Assembly: GCA_029051965.1 (NCBI GenBank)
Contig: JAIDJZ010000227.1
Span: 1 to 9,715, forward strand
Length of the DNA stretch: 9,715 nt
Origin: Paramuribaculum sp.
Lineage (GTDB): Bacteria; Bacteroidota; Bacteroidia; Bacteroidales; Muribaculaceae
Reading direction: 5' to 3'
The position numbers were made by a program, and so were the translations under genes. Positions 1 to 6,431 of this stretch are shown one piece after another; the stretch's first letter is position 1; every line of letters starts with the position of its first letter. The notes under the pieces were generated by a model. That model ran no database searches. It saw only the letters and a program-made list of their open reading frames with translations, and had not been told where the DNA came from.

Positions 1-61
1 CCTTTATCCGACCGATGCTTCCCGCCTCAACGACATCAAGAATCCCCCTGAAACACGCTGA
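1..61 (+). CDS. C-terminal tail of an upstream protein (partial, 5' end outside window)
   Basis: Reading from base 2, the frame encodes LYPTDASRLNDIKNPPETR and then stops at TGA 59-61. Codon choice (CTC, ATC, AAG, CGC) matches the neighbouring genes, and the stop lies 3 bp before the recN start, as expected for tightly packed co-directional genes. In many Bacteroidetes the gene just before recN encodes a DUF4835 (PorD-like) protein, and this tail could belong to it. That identity rests on remembered gene order, not on any motif here. Only 19 residues are visible, so the function cannot be judged from the sequence. Confidence 0.55.
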   Translation, partial: LYPTDASRLNDIKNPPETR

Positions 62-64
62 CAG

Positions 65-1732
65 ATGCTCTCAACCCTCCACATTTCCAATTATGCGCTT
101 ATCGACAGCATTGATCTGACGCTGCATCCCGGTCTCAACATAATAACGGGCGAGACTGGCGGCGGCAAGTCGATCATGCTCGGCGCGCTGTCGCGTCTTC
201 TTGGCGGACGAGCTGATTCGCGTTCGGTCAGGCGTCCGGAGAAGAAGTCGGTCATTGAGGCTTCATTTGCCGTCGAGGGCAATGAATCGCTCCGGGCCTA
301 TTGCGCGACAACCGACATTGACTGGGAGCCGGCGCAGATGATCCTGCGTCGCGAAATCACTCCATCGGGGCGGACAAGGGCTTTTATCAACGACACTCCG
401 GTCACGCTCGATGTGCTCCGCGGGGTAGGGCTGCGTCTTGTCGACATCCATTCCCAGCATCAGAACCAGTTGCTTTCCGAATCCTCGTTTCAGCTCGACA
501 TTATTGACATGCTGGCCGGAAACGCCGAACGCCTTGCCGGTTATTCAAGACTCTACGGAGAATACCGCGCGGCGTTGCAGAAACTGAAAAACGTGAAGGC
601 TGCTATTGCCGCCGACCGGGAGAATGCGGATTTCATGCAGTTTCAGCTGAAACGACTCGAAGAGCTTAATCTGCAGCCCGGCGAAATGGATCTGCTTGAG
701 TCGGAGAGAGTCCGGCTGACGGAGCAGAGTCAAAGCCGCGAAGCTTTCGACAGGGCTCTTGTCGCGCTTTCGGGCGGCGAGGAAAATGCAAGCGACCAGA
801 TCCGGGCTGCCGTCGACGCGCTATCGGATATTTCCGACCGTCTGCCGGAGGATGCCGCGCTTGTCGACCGTCTCGAAAAACTGAATATTGAGCTGTCGGA
901 TATCGCGGACTCCCTCGAATCTCTCGCTTCGGTCTATTCGCCTGATGCGGTTGCCGAGCTTGAGGAGGTTGAACGTCGGATCGGAGAGATTTCGGCCGTT
1001 GTCAGCCGCCACAATGTCGCCGATGCCGGAGAGCTTATTTCCCTGCAGGCGCGTCTGCAGCGCAAGCTTGCGCGTCTTGACGATGCAGATTCCATAATTG
1101 CCGATCTCGAGAAGCTGGCCCGGCACGCAAAGAAAAAAGCTATGGAGAGTGCAGCGGTGATCAGCGGATTCCGCAGGGATGCGGCAGCGGATTTCGCGCG
1201 GATTCTCCATGACACGGCTGTTCCTCTCGGAATGAAGAATCTTGTCTGTGACATCTCGGTCGAGCCGGCTCCGCTTTCGCCGACGGGCGCTGACGCTGTT
1301 GAATTCCGTTTTGCATTCAATAAGAACCAGACTCCGGTGCCGGTGCGCGAGTCGGCATCCGGCGGCGAGATTTCCCGTCTGATGCTTTCGGTCAAATCGA
1401 TCATAGCCCATCGGATGCAGCTTCCTTCGATCATCTTCGACGAAGTCGATACCGGGGTTTCGGGCGATGTCGCCGACCGCATGGGACGCATGATGAAGTC
1501 GATCGCTTCGAACCTGCAGGTCATTGCGATTACACATTTGCCGCAGGTCGCCGCCAAAGGTTCTCACCATTTCAAGGTGTTCAAGCATGACACGGAGACA
1601 TCGACTGTCACACATGTCGAGCTTCTTTCATCAGAGGGCCGTGTCGACGAGCTCGCGCTGATGCTTTCGGGAGATGCTTCGAATGAGGCCGCGCGCTCGG
1701 CCGCAAAAGCTCTCCTCGGTTATTCATCATAA
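65..1732 (+). CDS. recN: DNA repair protein RecN (SMC-like ATPase)
   Basis: RecN is a cytoplasmic SMC-family ATPase that acts early in recombinational repair of double-strand breaks. The 555 residues match the usual family length. The N-terminal ATPase half carries the opening motif ISNYALID and a Walker A loop GETGGGKS at residues 29-36; the common RecN form is GETGAGKS, so one alanine is a glycine here. QHQNQLL near residue 135 fits the Q-loop area. Residues from about 150 to 400 are charged, Leu/Glu/Arg-rich and helical, as expected for the coiled-coil arm. The C-terminal half has the ABC signature SGGE (S432), Walker B IIFDE (D459, E460), the D-loop region DTGVSG, and the switch histidine in ITHLPQ (H491). 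ATG 65 is chosen because the family begins with M-L-x-x-L-x-I-x-N-[FY]. It lies 3 bp after the preceding stop, suggesting co-transcription. No clear Shine-Dalgarno is seen. Confidence 0.96.
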   Translation: MLSTLHISNYALIDSIDLTLHPGLNIITGETGGGKSIMLGALSRLLGGRADSRSVRRPEKKSVIEASFAVEGNESLRAYCATTDIDWEPAQMILRREITPSGRTRAFINDTPVTLDVLRGVGLRLVDIHSQHQNQLLSESSFQLDIIDMLAGNAERLAGYSRLYGEYRAALQKLKNVKAAIAADRENADFMQFQLKRLEELNLQPGEMDLLESERVRLTEQSQSREAFDRALVALSGGEENASDQIRAAVDALSDISDRLPEDAALVDRLEKLNIELSDIADSLESLASVYSPDAVAELEEVERRIGEISAVVSRHNVADAGELISLQARLQRKLARLDDADSIIADLEKLARHAKKKAMESAAVISGFRRDAAADFARILHDTAVPLGMKNLVCDISVEPAPLSPTGADAVEFRFAFNKNQTPVPVRESASGGEISRLMLSVKSIIAHRMQLPSIIFDEVDTGVSGDVADRMGRMMKSIASNLQVIAITHLPQVAAKGSHHFKVFKHDTETSTVTHVELLSSEGRVDELALMLSGDASNEAARSAAKALLGYSS

Positions 1733-1774
1733 TTCAAAATTCGTCTAACGATACATTATTTCAGCACATAATTT

Positions 1775-2530
1775 ATGCAGCCATCCGATTATATTTTTGG
1801 CATTCGTGCCATTATTGAAGCTGTCAATGCCGGCAAGGATATTGACCGTGTCTACATCCGCAAGGGTCTCTCCGGACCTCTCGCCCAGGAACTTCTTGAT
1901 ATTCTCCGCAAGAATGGAATCCTGACGCGCCACGTTCCGGCTGAACGCCTCGACAAGATCACACGCAAGAACCATCAGGGAGCGATCGCACTGCTTTCGG
2001 CTGTCACCTATCATCAGCTGGGCAATCTCGTGCCGCAACTGTTCGAGGAAGGGGTACTCCCGTTTGTAGTCGTGCTCGACGGAATTACTGATGTGCGCAA
2101 TTTCGGAGCAATCGCCCGTACGTGTGAATGTGCCGGAGTCGATGCCATTATCATTCCTGATCATGGAAGTGTCAGTGTCGGCGGCGATGCAGTGAAGACT
2201 TCGGCAGGAGCATTGCTTCATATTCCGGTCTGCCGCGAGCATTCGGCGCTTACGGCTGTGCGCTATCTCAAGAACTCGGGCTTCAAGGTGGTGGCCGTTT
2301 CGGAAAAGGCCGACATCAACTATACGACTGCGTCCTATACCGAACCGACTGCGTTGGTGCTCGGAGCTGAGGATGTCGGAATTGATCCGGAGGTCATCCG
2401 CCAGTGTGATACATTTGTATCCATCCCCATGTTCGGGTCGATCGGTTCGCTTAATGTATCGGTCGCTGCCGGGGTTATCATCTATGAGGTTGTCCGCCAG
2501 CGCCTGCAGGCCGATATGGAAGTGATCTGA
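1775..2530 (+). CDS. rlmB: TrmH/SpoU-family rRNA (guanosine-2'-O)-methyltransferase, RlmB type
   Basis: This SPOUT-fold enzyme transfers a methyl group from S-adenosylmethionine to a ribose 2'-OH. RlmB acts on a guanosine in domain V of 23S rRNA (G2251 in E. coli numbering). The start MQPSDYIFGIRAIIEA is the substrate-binding N-terminal domain (about residues 1-80), with the YIFG-x-R-A-I-x-E-A signature of RlmB-type members. The catalytic domain shows motif 1 with N109 and R115 (DVRNFGAIAR), motif 2 LGAEDVGI with E199, and motif 3 from about P215 with N227 in GSLNVSVAAG, which forms the knotted cofactor site. The length of 251 is typical. The gene starts 42 bp after recN in an AT-rich gap with no clear terminator. 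The recN-rlmB pairing recurs in Bacteroidetes. The exact target nucleotide is inferred from family resemblance; another RlmB/TrmH paralogue is possible. Confidence 0.92.
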   Translation: MQPSDYIFGIRAIIEAVNAGKDIDRVYIRKGLSGPLAQELLDILRKNGILTRHVPAERLDKITRKNHQGAIALLSAVTYHQLGNLVPQLFEEGVLPFVVVLDGITDVRNFGAIARTCECAGVDAIIIPDHGSVSVGGDAVKTSAGALLHIPVCREHSALTAVRYLKNSGFKVVAVSEKADINYTTASYTEPTALVLGAEDVGIDPEVIRQCDTFVSIPMFGSIGSLNVSVAAGVIIYEVVRQRLQADMEVI

Positions 2531-2553
2531 GAGACTGTTGGACATTTTTCTTT

Positions 2554-5500
2554 ATGAGCAAACGTTTTCAGTTTCTGTTGGCGTCTGCCATTTCAATGAC
2601 GTTTGGCCTCTCGGCCGAACGTATCTTGCCGCAGGCTGCTCTCGACAGGGCTCTTGAGGAGGAGGTTGAAATGAGCGCCAGGCGTCAGACAAAGGCTTCG
2701 CCAGTCGGGATCACCTATGATCTGGCATACTCATCGCCCGTGGGTGCGTACCATGTATTCAACCGCAGTACGGGCGGATATATCATTGTTTCAGGAGATG
2801 ACAGAATCTATCCTCTGCTCGCTGATGTCGGTTCCGGTTCGTTCTCGAAAGAGGAGATCGCGCCGGGTGCAGGATGTCTGATTGACGCCTATGAACAGGA
2901 GATTCAGTCGTTTTCGGATTCGGATTTTCCCGAGCCGGGAATTATGGACTATTACAATCAGTGGCTTGAGACCGGAGTGTTGGTAAAGTCGCATTGGGAT
3001 CAGTCCTATCCCTACAACATCTATTGTCCGGTTATAAATTCCCGAACATGCATGACGGGGTGCGTCGCTACGGCGATGGCTCAGGTCGTATGTTGCGTGG
3101 GACACTATGAGGGGAGTGGCTACCGATCCTACAATGGAGTGAATTCCAGCGGCCAGCCTGTCGAGTTCGACTACGGAGCCAACAGCTTTGACTTTGACAT
3201 GATGCTTGAGACCCCCCCGTCGGATTATTCCGCACAGACCGACCAGATCGGGCGTCTGATGCTTGCCTGCGGCCTGTCGGCGGGGATGAGCTATGGGGTG
3301 AATGAGAGTGGAGCGTATAGCGAGAATGTGCCGGCGGCTCTGACGGACTATTTCGGTTATGACAAGAAATACACACGTATCTATCGCCGGGAATTCTACT
3401 CGCAGGTGCAGTGGGAAAGGATGATTTACGGTCAGCTGCAGCTCGGTCGCCCTGTCTATTACAGCGGTTCGGGCAACGGCGGAAGTCATGCATATGTCAT
3501 CGACGGGTATCGTCCGGTCGGGCTGTACCATGTCAACTGGGGCTGGAGTGGTTTGTCTGACGGCTATTTCAGGCTCAGTGCTCTCAATCCGTCGCAGGTC
3601 GGGATCGGTGGCAGTCTGGGCGGTTTCAGCCTGTCGCAGCGCATGGTTACGGCAGTGCCGCCGGGCGCGGATCCGGGCGTGGTCTTCAACGACGAGCTCG
3701 GCGGATCGATCAGAATGGTCAGCGACGGTGTCTATGCGGTCTACTATAAAGGCAACGGCTATAGCCTGCTGAATGTCGCCATCGGTGCGGCGATTGTCGA
3801 CCGGGACGAAAATATAGTCGCATCCGCCACCTTCTGGGACGGATATAACTTCACCGGATCGGTCGCGGTGCGGCACGATTCCTATCGTTTTGACTTCTCC
3901 CGGATTCCTCTCGCTCCGGGCGATTACAGGATTTATCCGGCTTATCGGCCTGACGGGTCGGAGCAGTACTGTCTGACCGCAAAGTGCAGCGGTTTTCAGC
4001 ACTATATGAATCTGACGGTCTCTGAAGCCGGAGAATACATCATGACCAATACGTCGACTCCGGAGGGCGTGTGCGACATCAGCATATCCGGTATGGTTCC
4101 GGATTGTGACCAGTATGTCGGTCATTCGGGGGTGATTTCGTTTTATGCTGTCAATAACGGAAATGAAGATTATGATGGGACGATCGGCCTGACAATGTCC
4201 GACAGCGAAGGATGTGAGGTCGCGTCGTTGCGTTCGTTCAGTTCGTTTGTCGGCTCCGGAGCAAACACGGTCATCAATGCCGAGTTTCCGGTGTTTGACG
4301 CATCGGGCAGTCTGATTCCTGCCGGGAGCTATTCGCTGAGGTTTACCGACAGCGAAGGCAATCTGCTTTCAGATGGCGAATATAGTATTGATGTCAAGGC
4401 AGGGTCGCCTTTTACGTCGTGGACTCCTTCCGGAAGTATCGGAGTCCTGAACGGAGCGACAATTCCCGCAGTGCTCATCAACGGCGATCTTTGGGATCAT
4501 ACGCCGCTTATAAAAGCGACTCAGACCCAATCGAATATGACGCTGGAGCTGGCTTTCTTCCCCCGTTCCTCCGCAACGGCTGTGAAAAGACTGACATGTT
4601 TCCAGGGAACACTCTATCCGATGGAGTCGACATTTCCGATTTCTCCGATGGCTGTTGACGTGCCGTTCGGAAGCTATGACGCATGCTACTGCAAAGGCTA
4701 CAATCAGATCTCATTGAAGCGGCCGCTGCGTGTCGGCGTCCGGAAAGACGGCGTTTGCTATCTGCCGGCATCCGACGGCGGCGCATCTGCATTCATGATG
4801 CCGTCTGACGGCAGTCCGGATGCGGTCGTTGTTCCGGAGACGGTCACTGTCGGCGGAACGCAGCTGACTGTTACTGCTGTCGAGCCGGAGGGTTTCATGC
4901 TGAACTCCTCGCTGTCGGTGATTGATTTGCCGTCAGGAGTAAAGACGATTGGAGCGAATGCGTTTTCGGTATGCCGGTCTCTGGAGCAGATCATAATGCG
5001 CTCTGAAGAGCCGCCGTTTGTTTTCCGCAATCATATCGCTCCGGGGCTCAACAGGAGTGTCGCGTTCTATGTTCCGGCGTCGGCCTATGACAGTTACAGG
5101 TCATTGCTTGAAAATTACAATCAGGTCTATAGTCTTGTCGAAACGATTGAATCCGGATCGGAAATCATGGACGGTCCGGAATCGGAGATTACTCTTTCGT
5201 ATTCGCCGGCTCATGAATCTGTTGATCCGGCATTCGTGATCACTCCGGCCGATGACATGTCGGCAGCAGTCGCTGAGGCCGGAATCGTTTCCGTCGGCGC
5301 AGGGAAACTGCGTGTGGCACTGCGTGCGCTGAGTGAAGGCGTTGCGACATTCCACATAACTCCCGCCCACAGAAGTGACAGCCATTCGGTTCTTACTGTG
5401 ACCGTGACGGAGACCGCATCTGTCGATGGACCGGCGCTGGACAATTTCCGGCTCTGGCCGGCAGATGTGTTTACCGTCACCGGACTCCTTCTGAAGCGAA

Positions 5501-5586
5501 ATGCCGGGGAGGCGGATCTCCAGTCGCTATCCAGCGGAGTGTACCTGCTACGTAGTCCCGCGGGCATACGCAAGGTGATCAGATGA
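2554..5586 (+). CDS. Secreted C10-family (streptopain-like) cysteine peptidase, multidomain, with C-terminal sorting-like tail
   Basis: This is an exported papain-like protease of the SpeB/streptopain family (MEROPS C10). Residues 1-21 form a signal peptide (K3 R4, hydrophobic core, cleavage likely after LSA). Residues about 22-130 resemble the C10 propeptide, with the GGYIIVSGDDRIYPLLA block seen in Spi/propeptide domains. The peptidase domain (about 140-370) shows the nucleophile C170 in TGCVATAMAQV, histidine H312 in GGSHAYVIDGY, and N328-W329 in YHVNWGWSG, so the catalytic set is intact. Residues about 375-490 and 505-620 look like beta-rich accessory domains. Residues 758-870 resemble a BspA-type leucine-rich repeat (V-x-x-I-x-L-P-x-x-V-x-x-I-x-x-x-A-F followed by FYVPASAYDSY). 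Residues about 879-958 resemble a bacterial Ig-like domain. The last 45 residues (VFTVTGLLLKR ... SSGVYLLRS ... KVIR) fit a Bacteroidales C-terminal sorting tail. The start lies 23 bp after rlmB. No adjacent Spi-type inhibitor gene is seen. The substrate is unknown. Confidence 0.9.
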   Translation: MSKRFQFLLASAISMTFGLSAERILPQAALDRALEEEVEMSARRQTKASPVGITYDLAYSSPVGAYHVFNRSTGGYIIVSGDDRIYPLLADVGSGSFSKEEIAPGAGCLIDAYEQEIQSFSDSDFPEPGIMDYYNQWLETGVLVKSHWDQSYPYNIYCPVINSRTCMTGCVATAMAQVVCCVGHYEGSGYRSYNGVNSSGQPVEFDYGANSFDFDMMLETPPSDYSAQTDQIGRLMLACGLSAGMSYGVNESGAYSENVPAALTDYFGYDKKYTRIYRREFYSQVQWERMIYGQLQLGRPVYYSGSGNGGSHAYVIDGYRPVGLYHVNWGWSGLSDGYFRLSALNPSQVGIGGSLGGFSLSQRMVTAVPPGADPGVVFNDELGGSIRMVSDGVYAVYYKGNGYSLLNVAIGAAIVDRDENIVASATFWDGYNFTGSVAVRHDSYRFDFSRIPLAPGDYRIYPAYRPDGSEQYCLTAKCSGFQHYMNLTVSEAGEYIMTNTSTPEGVCDISISGMVPDCDQYVGHSGVISFYAVNNGNEDYDGTIGLTMSDSEGCEVASLRSFSSFVGSGANTVINAEFPVFDASGSLIPAGSYSLRFTDSEGNLLSDGEYSIDVKAGSPFTSWTPSGSIGVLNGATIPAVLINGDLWDHTPLIKATQTQSNMTLELAFFPRSSATAVKRLTCFQGTLYPMESTFPISPMAVDVPFGSYDACYCKGYNQISLKRPLRVGVRKDGVCYLPASDGGASAFMMPSDGSPDAVVVPETVTVGGTQLTVTAVEPEGFMLNSSLSVIDLPSGVKTIGANAFSVCRSLEQIIMRSEEPPFVFRNHIAPGLNRSVAFYVPASAYDSYRSLLENYNQVYSLVETIESGSEIMDGPESEITLSYSPAHESVDPAFVITPADDMSAAVAEAGIVSVGAGKLRVALRALSEGVATFHITPAHRSDSHSVLTVTVTETASVDGPALDNFRLWPADVFTVTGLLLKRNAGEADLQSLSSGVYLLRSPAGIRKVIR

Positions 5587-5596
5587 CAGCTGGTAA

Positions 5597-5608
5597 GGGC
5601 GATCGCCC
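5597..5608. repeat. Perfect 12-bp palindrome GGGCGATCGCCC
   Basis: The sequence GGGCGATCGCCC is identical to its reverse complement and lies 10 bp after the protease stop codon. It contains the octamer GCGATCGC. With no loop it is better suited to a dimeric protein binding site or a methylation/restriction target than to an RNA hairpin, but nothing else in the window identifies a binder. A chance occurrence in GC-rich DNA is possible. Confidence 0.5.
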
Positions 5609-5621
5609 GATACTGAACAGA

Positions 5622-5636
5622 GTCTGATTTTCAGAC
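5622..5636 (+). repeat. Small inverted repeat, 6-bp stem with TTT loop
   Basis: GTCTGA (5622-5627) and TCAGAC (5631-5636) are perfect reverse complements separated by TTT. The stem is short, and the following bases (GTTATG) are not a U-run. It may be a minor part of the protease mRNA 3' end or of the downstream leader. Confidence 0.4.
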
Positions 5637-5640
5637 GTTA

Positions 5641-5675
5641 TGAAACCGAAGGCTATTTGAAAACCTTCGGTTTCA
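5641..5675 (+). terminator. Perfect 12-bp stem-loop: probable terminator or 5' leader hairpin
   Basis: TGAAACCGAAGG (5641-5652) and CCTTCGGTTTCA (5664-5675) are exact reverse complements around an 11-nt loop (5653-5663). It begins 54 bp after the protease stop, as a terminator would, and A/T bases flank the GC core on both arms. It lacks a proper U-tract: three T's close the stem and CAACTATG follows. It ends 3 bp before the only plausible ATG of the channel gene, so it would cover the ribosome-binding region of any transcript crossing it. Terminator and translational control are both possible; the sequence alone does not separate them. Confidence 0.65.
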
Positions 5676-5678
5676 ACT

Positions 5679-6431
5679 ATGTCAACGGCTACCGGACCGA
5701 CATATTCGCTGGCGAATTTCCGACGACGACTGGTCAGTTTTCTGCATTTTATCGTGATCGTCCTGTCGGTGATTCTGCTCTATGCCATAACCTACGACAC
5801 GCTCAACAGCATTTCCCTTCTGACCGACCGCCGCTATCTTTCGCTGCAGTTCTGGATCTGCCTGTTTTTCATATTCGAGACTGTCGTGGAGTGGGCATGT
5901 ACGTCCGGAAGGAGGCGTCATTTCGCGAGAATGATTGTGCTTGTGATGCTTTGTGTTCCTTACATCACGCTGATCCACCATTATGATCTTCGCGTCAGCC
6001 TTGAGGTCTATTATCTTCTGAGAGTGATGCCGCTTGTGCGTGCGGCAACGGTTCTTGTCGTCATGTGGGGAATAATGGAGAAAAACTGGGTGACAGGCAT
6101 GTTCGGGTCCTACATCATCATTCTGCTGATTACGCTCTATGTCCTTTCTCTGATGTTTTTCGTTGAGGAACACCGTCTCAATCCGATGGTCTACAACTAC
6201 TGGCAGGCTCTCTGGTATTCATTCATGCAGATGAACACCTGCGGTTCCAATATCTCGCCTGTGACTGTGGCGGGAAAGGTTATCGGAATCGTCCTGTCGG
6301 TCGAAGGGCTTATTCTGTTTCCTGTCTTCACGGTGTTTTTCACCCATGCGTTCGGACGCACCCGCGTTTCGGACCCGGCGACAGTGCAGGATCCGAAACA
6401 GCAGCCGGTCGGGGAGGATTCAGGACCGTAG
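5679..6431 (+). CDS. Six-TM voltage-gated-type ion channel with atypical selectivity filter
   Basis: This is an inner-membrane protein of 250 residues with the layout of a voltage-gated cation channel subunit, which would work as a tetramer. Hydrophobic segments lie at about 19-39 (S1), 54-73 (S2), 84-99 (S3), 104-129 (S4-like, with R105, R115 and R121 spaced along it), 138-162 (S5) and 197-224 (S6). Between S5 and S6 the segment NYWQALWYSFMQMNT (173-187) is a good potassium-channel pore helix, and SPVTVAGKVIGIV after the filter also fits. The filter itself reads T187-C188-G189-S190-N191-I192 instead of T-V-G-Y-G-D, so potassium selectivity cannot be assumed. No RCK/KTN domain follows; the tail is short and polar. 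ATG 5679 is preferred because an in-frame TGA lies at 5658-5660 and the next Met falls inside S3. The start is 3 bp after a strong hairpin. The 3' end overlaps malQ by 12 bp on the opposite strand. Confidence 0.82.
   Translation: MSTATGPTYSLANFRRRLVSFLHFIVIVLSVILLYAITYDTLNSISLLTDRRYLSLQFWICLFFIFETVVEWACTSGRRRHFARMIVLVMLCVPYITLIHHYDLRVSLEVYYLLRVMPLVRAATVLVVMWGIMEKNWVTGMFGSYIIILLITLYVLSLMFFVEEHRLNPMVYNYWQALWYSFMQMNTCGSNISPVTVAGKVIGIVLSVEGLILFPVFTVFFTHAFGRTRVSDPATVQDPKQQPVGEDSGP
6420..6431. other. 12-bp tail-to-tail overlap of channel gene and malQ
   Basis: The plus-strand channel gene stops with TAG at 6429-6431. The minus-strand malQ stops with TGA, seen as TCA at 6420-6422. Both stop codons and the final codons of each gene therefore share these bases. 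Any terminator for either gene must lie inside the coding part of the other. No clear bidirectional hairpin with a T-run is seen nearby. Confidence 0.85.

Larger units (their letters stand above)
5587..5678. other. 92-bp intergenic region with three inverted repeats
   Basis: This gap between the protease and channel genes contains, in order, a perfect 12-bp palindrome (5597-5608), a small 6-bp hairpin (5622-5636) and a perfect 12-bp stem-loop (5641-5675). No convincing Bacteroidetes promoter of the TAnnTTTG type was found in it. The structures may end transcription from the protease gene, affect translation of the channel gene, or both. Confidence 0.7.

Noticed and set aside
821..1615. 264- and 207-codon open frames antisense to recN (821-1615 and 934-1557)
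   Set aside because: They lie wholly over conserved RecN motifs and have compositions typical of reverse-strand shadows (Arg/Ser/Cys-rich, no domain).
1792..1799. TATTTTTG, a perfect match to the Bacteroidetes -7 promoter element TAnnTTTG
   Set aside because: It lies inside rlmB at the codons for the conserved YIFG motif, and no TTTG/TTG element sits at the right spacing upstream, so coincidence is the simpler reading.
1745..2545. 266-codon antisense frame covering rlmB almost exactly
   Set aside because: It mirrors the rlmB gene, whose three SPOUT motifs are intact; the antisense product shows no known fold.
2791..4125. 444-codon open frame antisense to the C10 protease gene
   Set aside because: Its product is rich in Arg, His and Ile with no recognisable domain. 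The plus-strand gene has clear catalytic motifs and a signal peptide. Long antisense frames are a by-product of the codon bias of GC-rich genes.
5657..5986. Plus-strand open frame of 109 codons overlapping the channel gene start
   Set aside because: It begins inside the hairpin loop with a TTG-type start and runs in a different frame from the gene with clear transmembrane segments and pore motif; its product has no domain signal.
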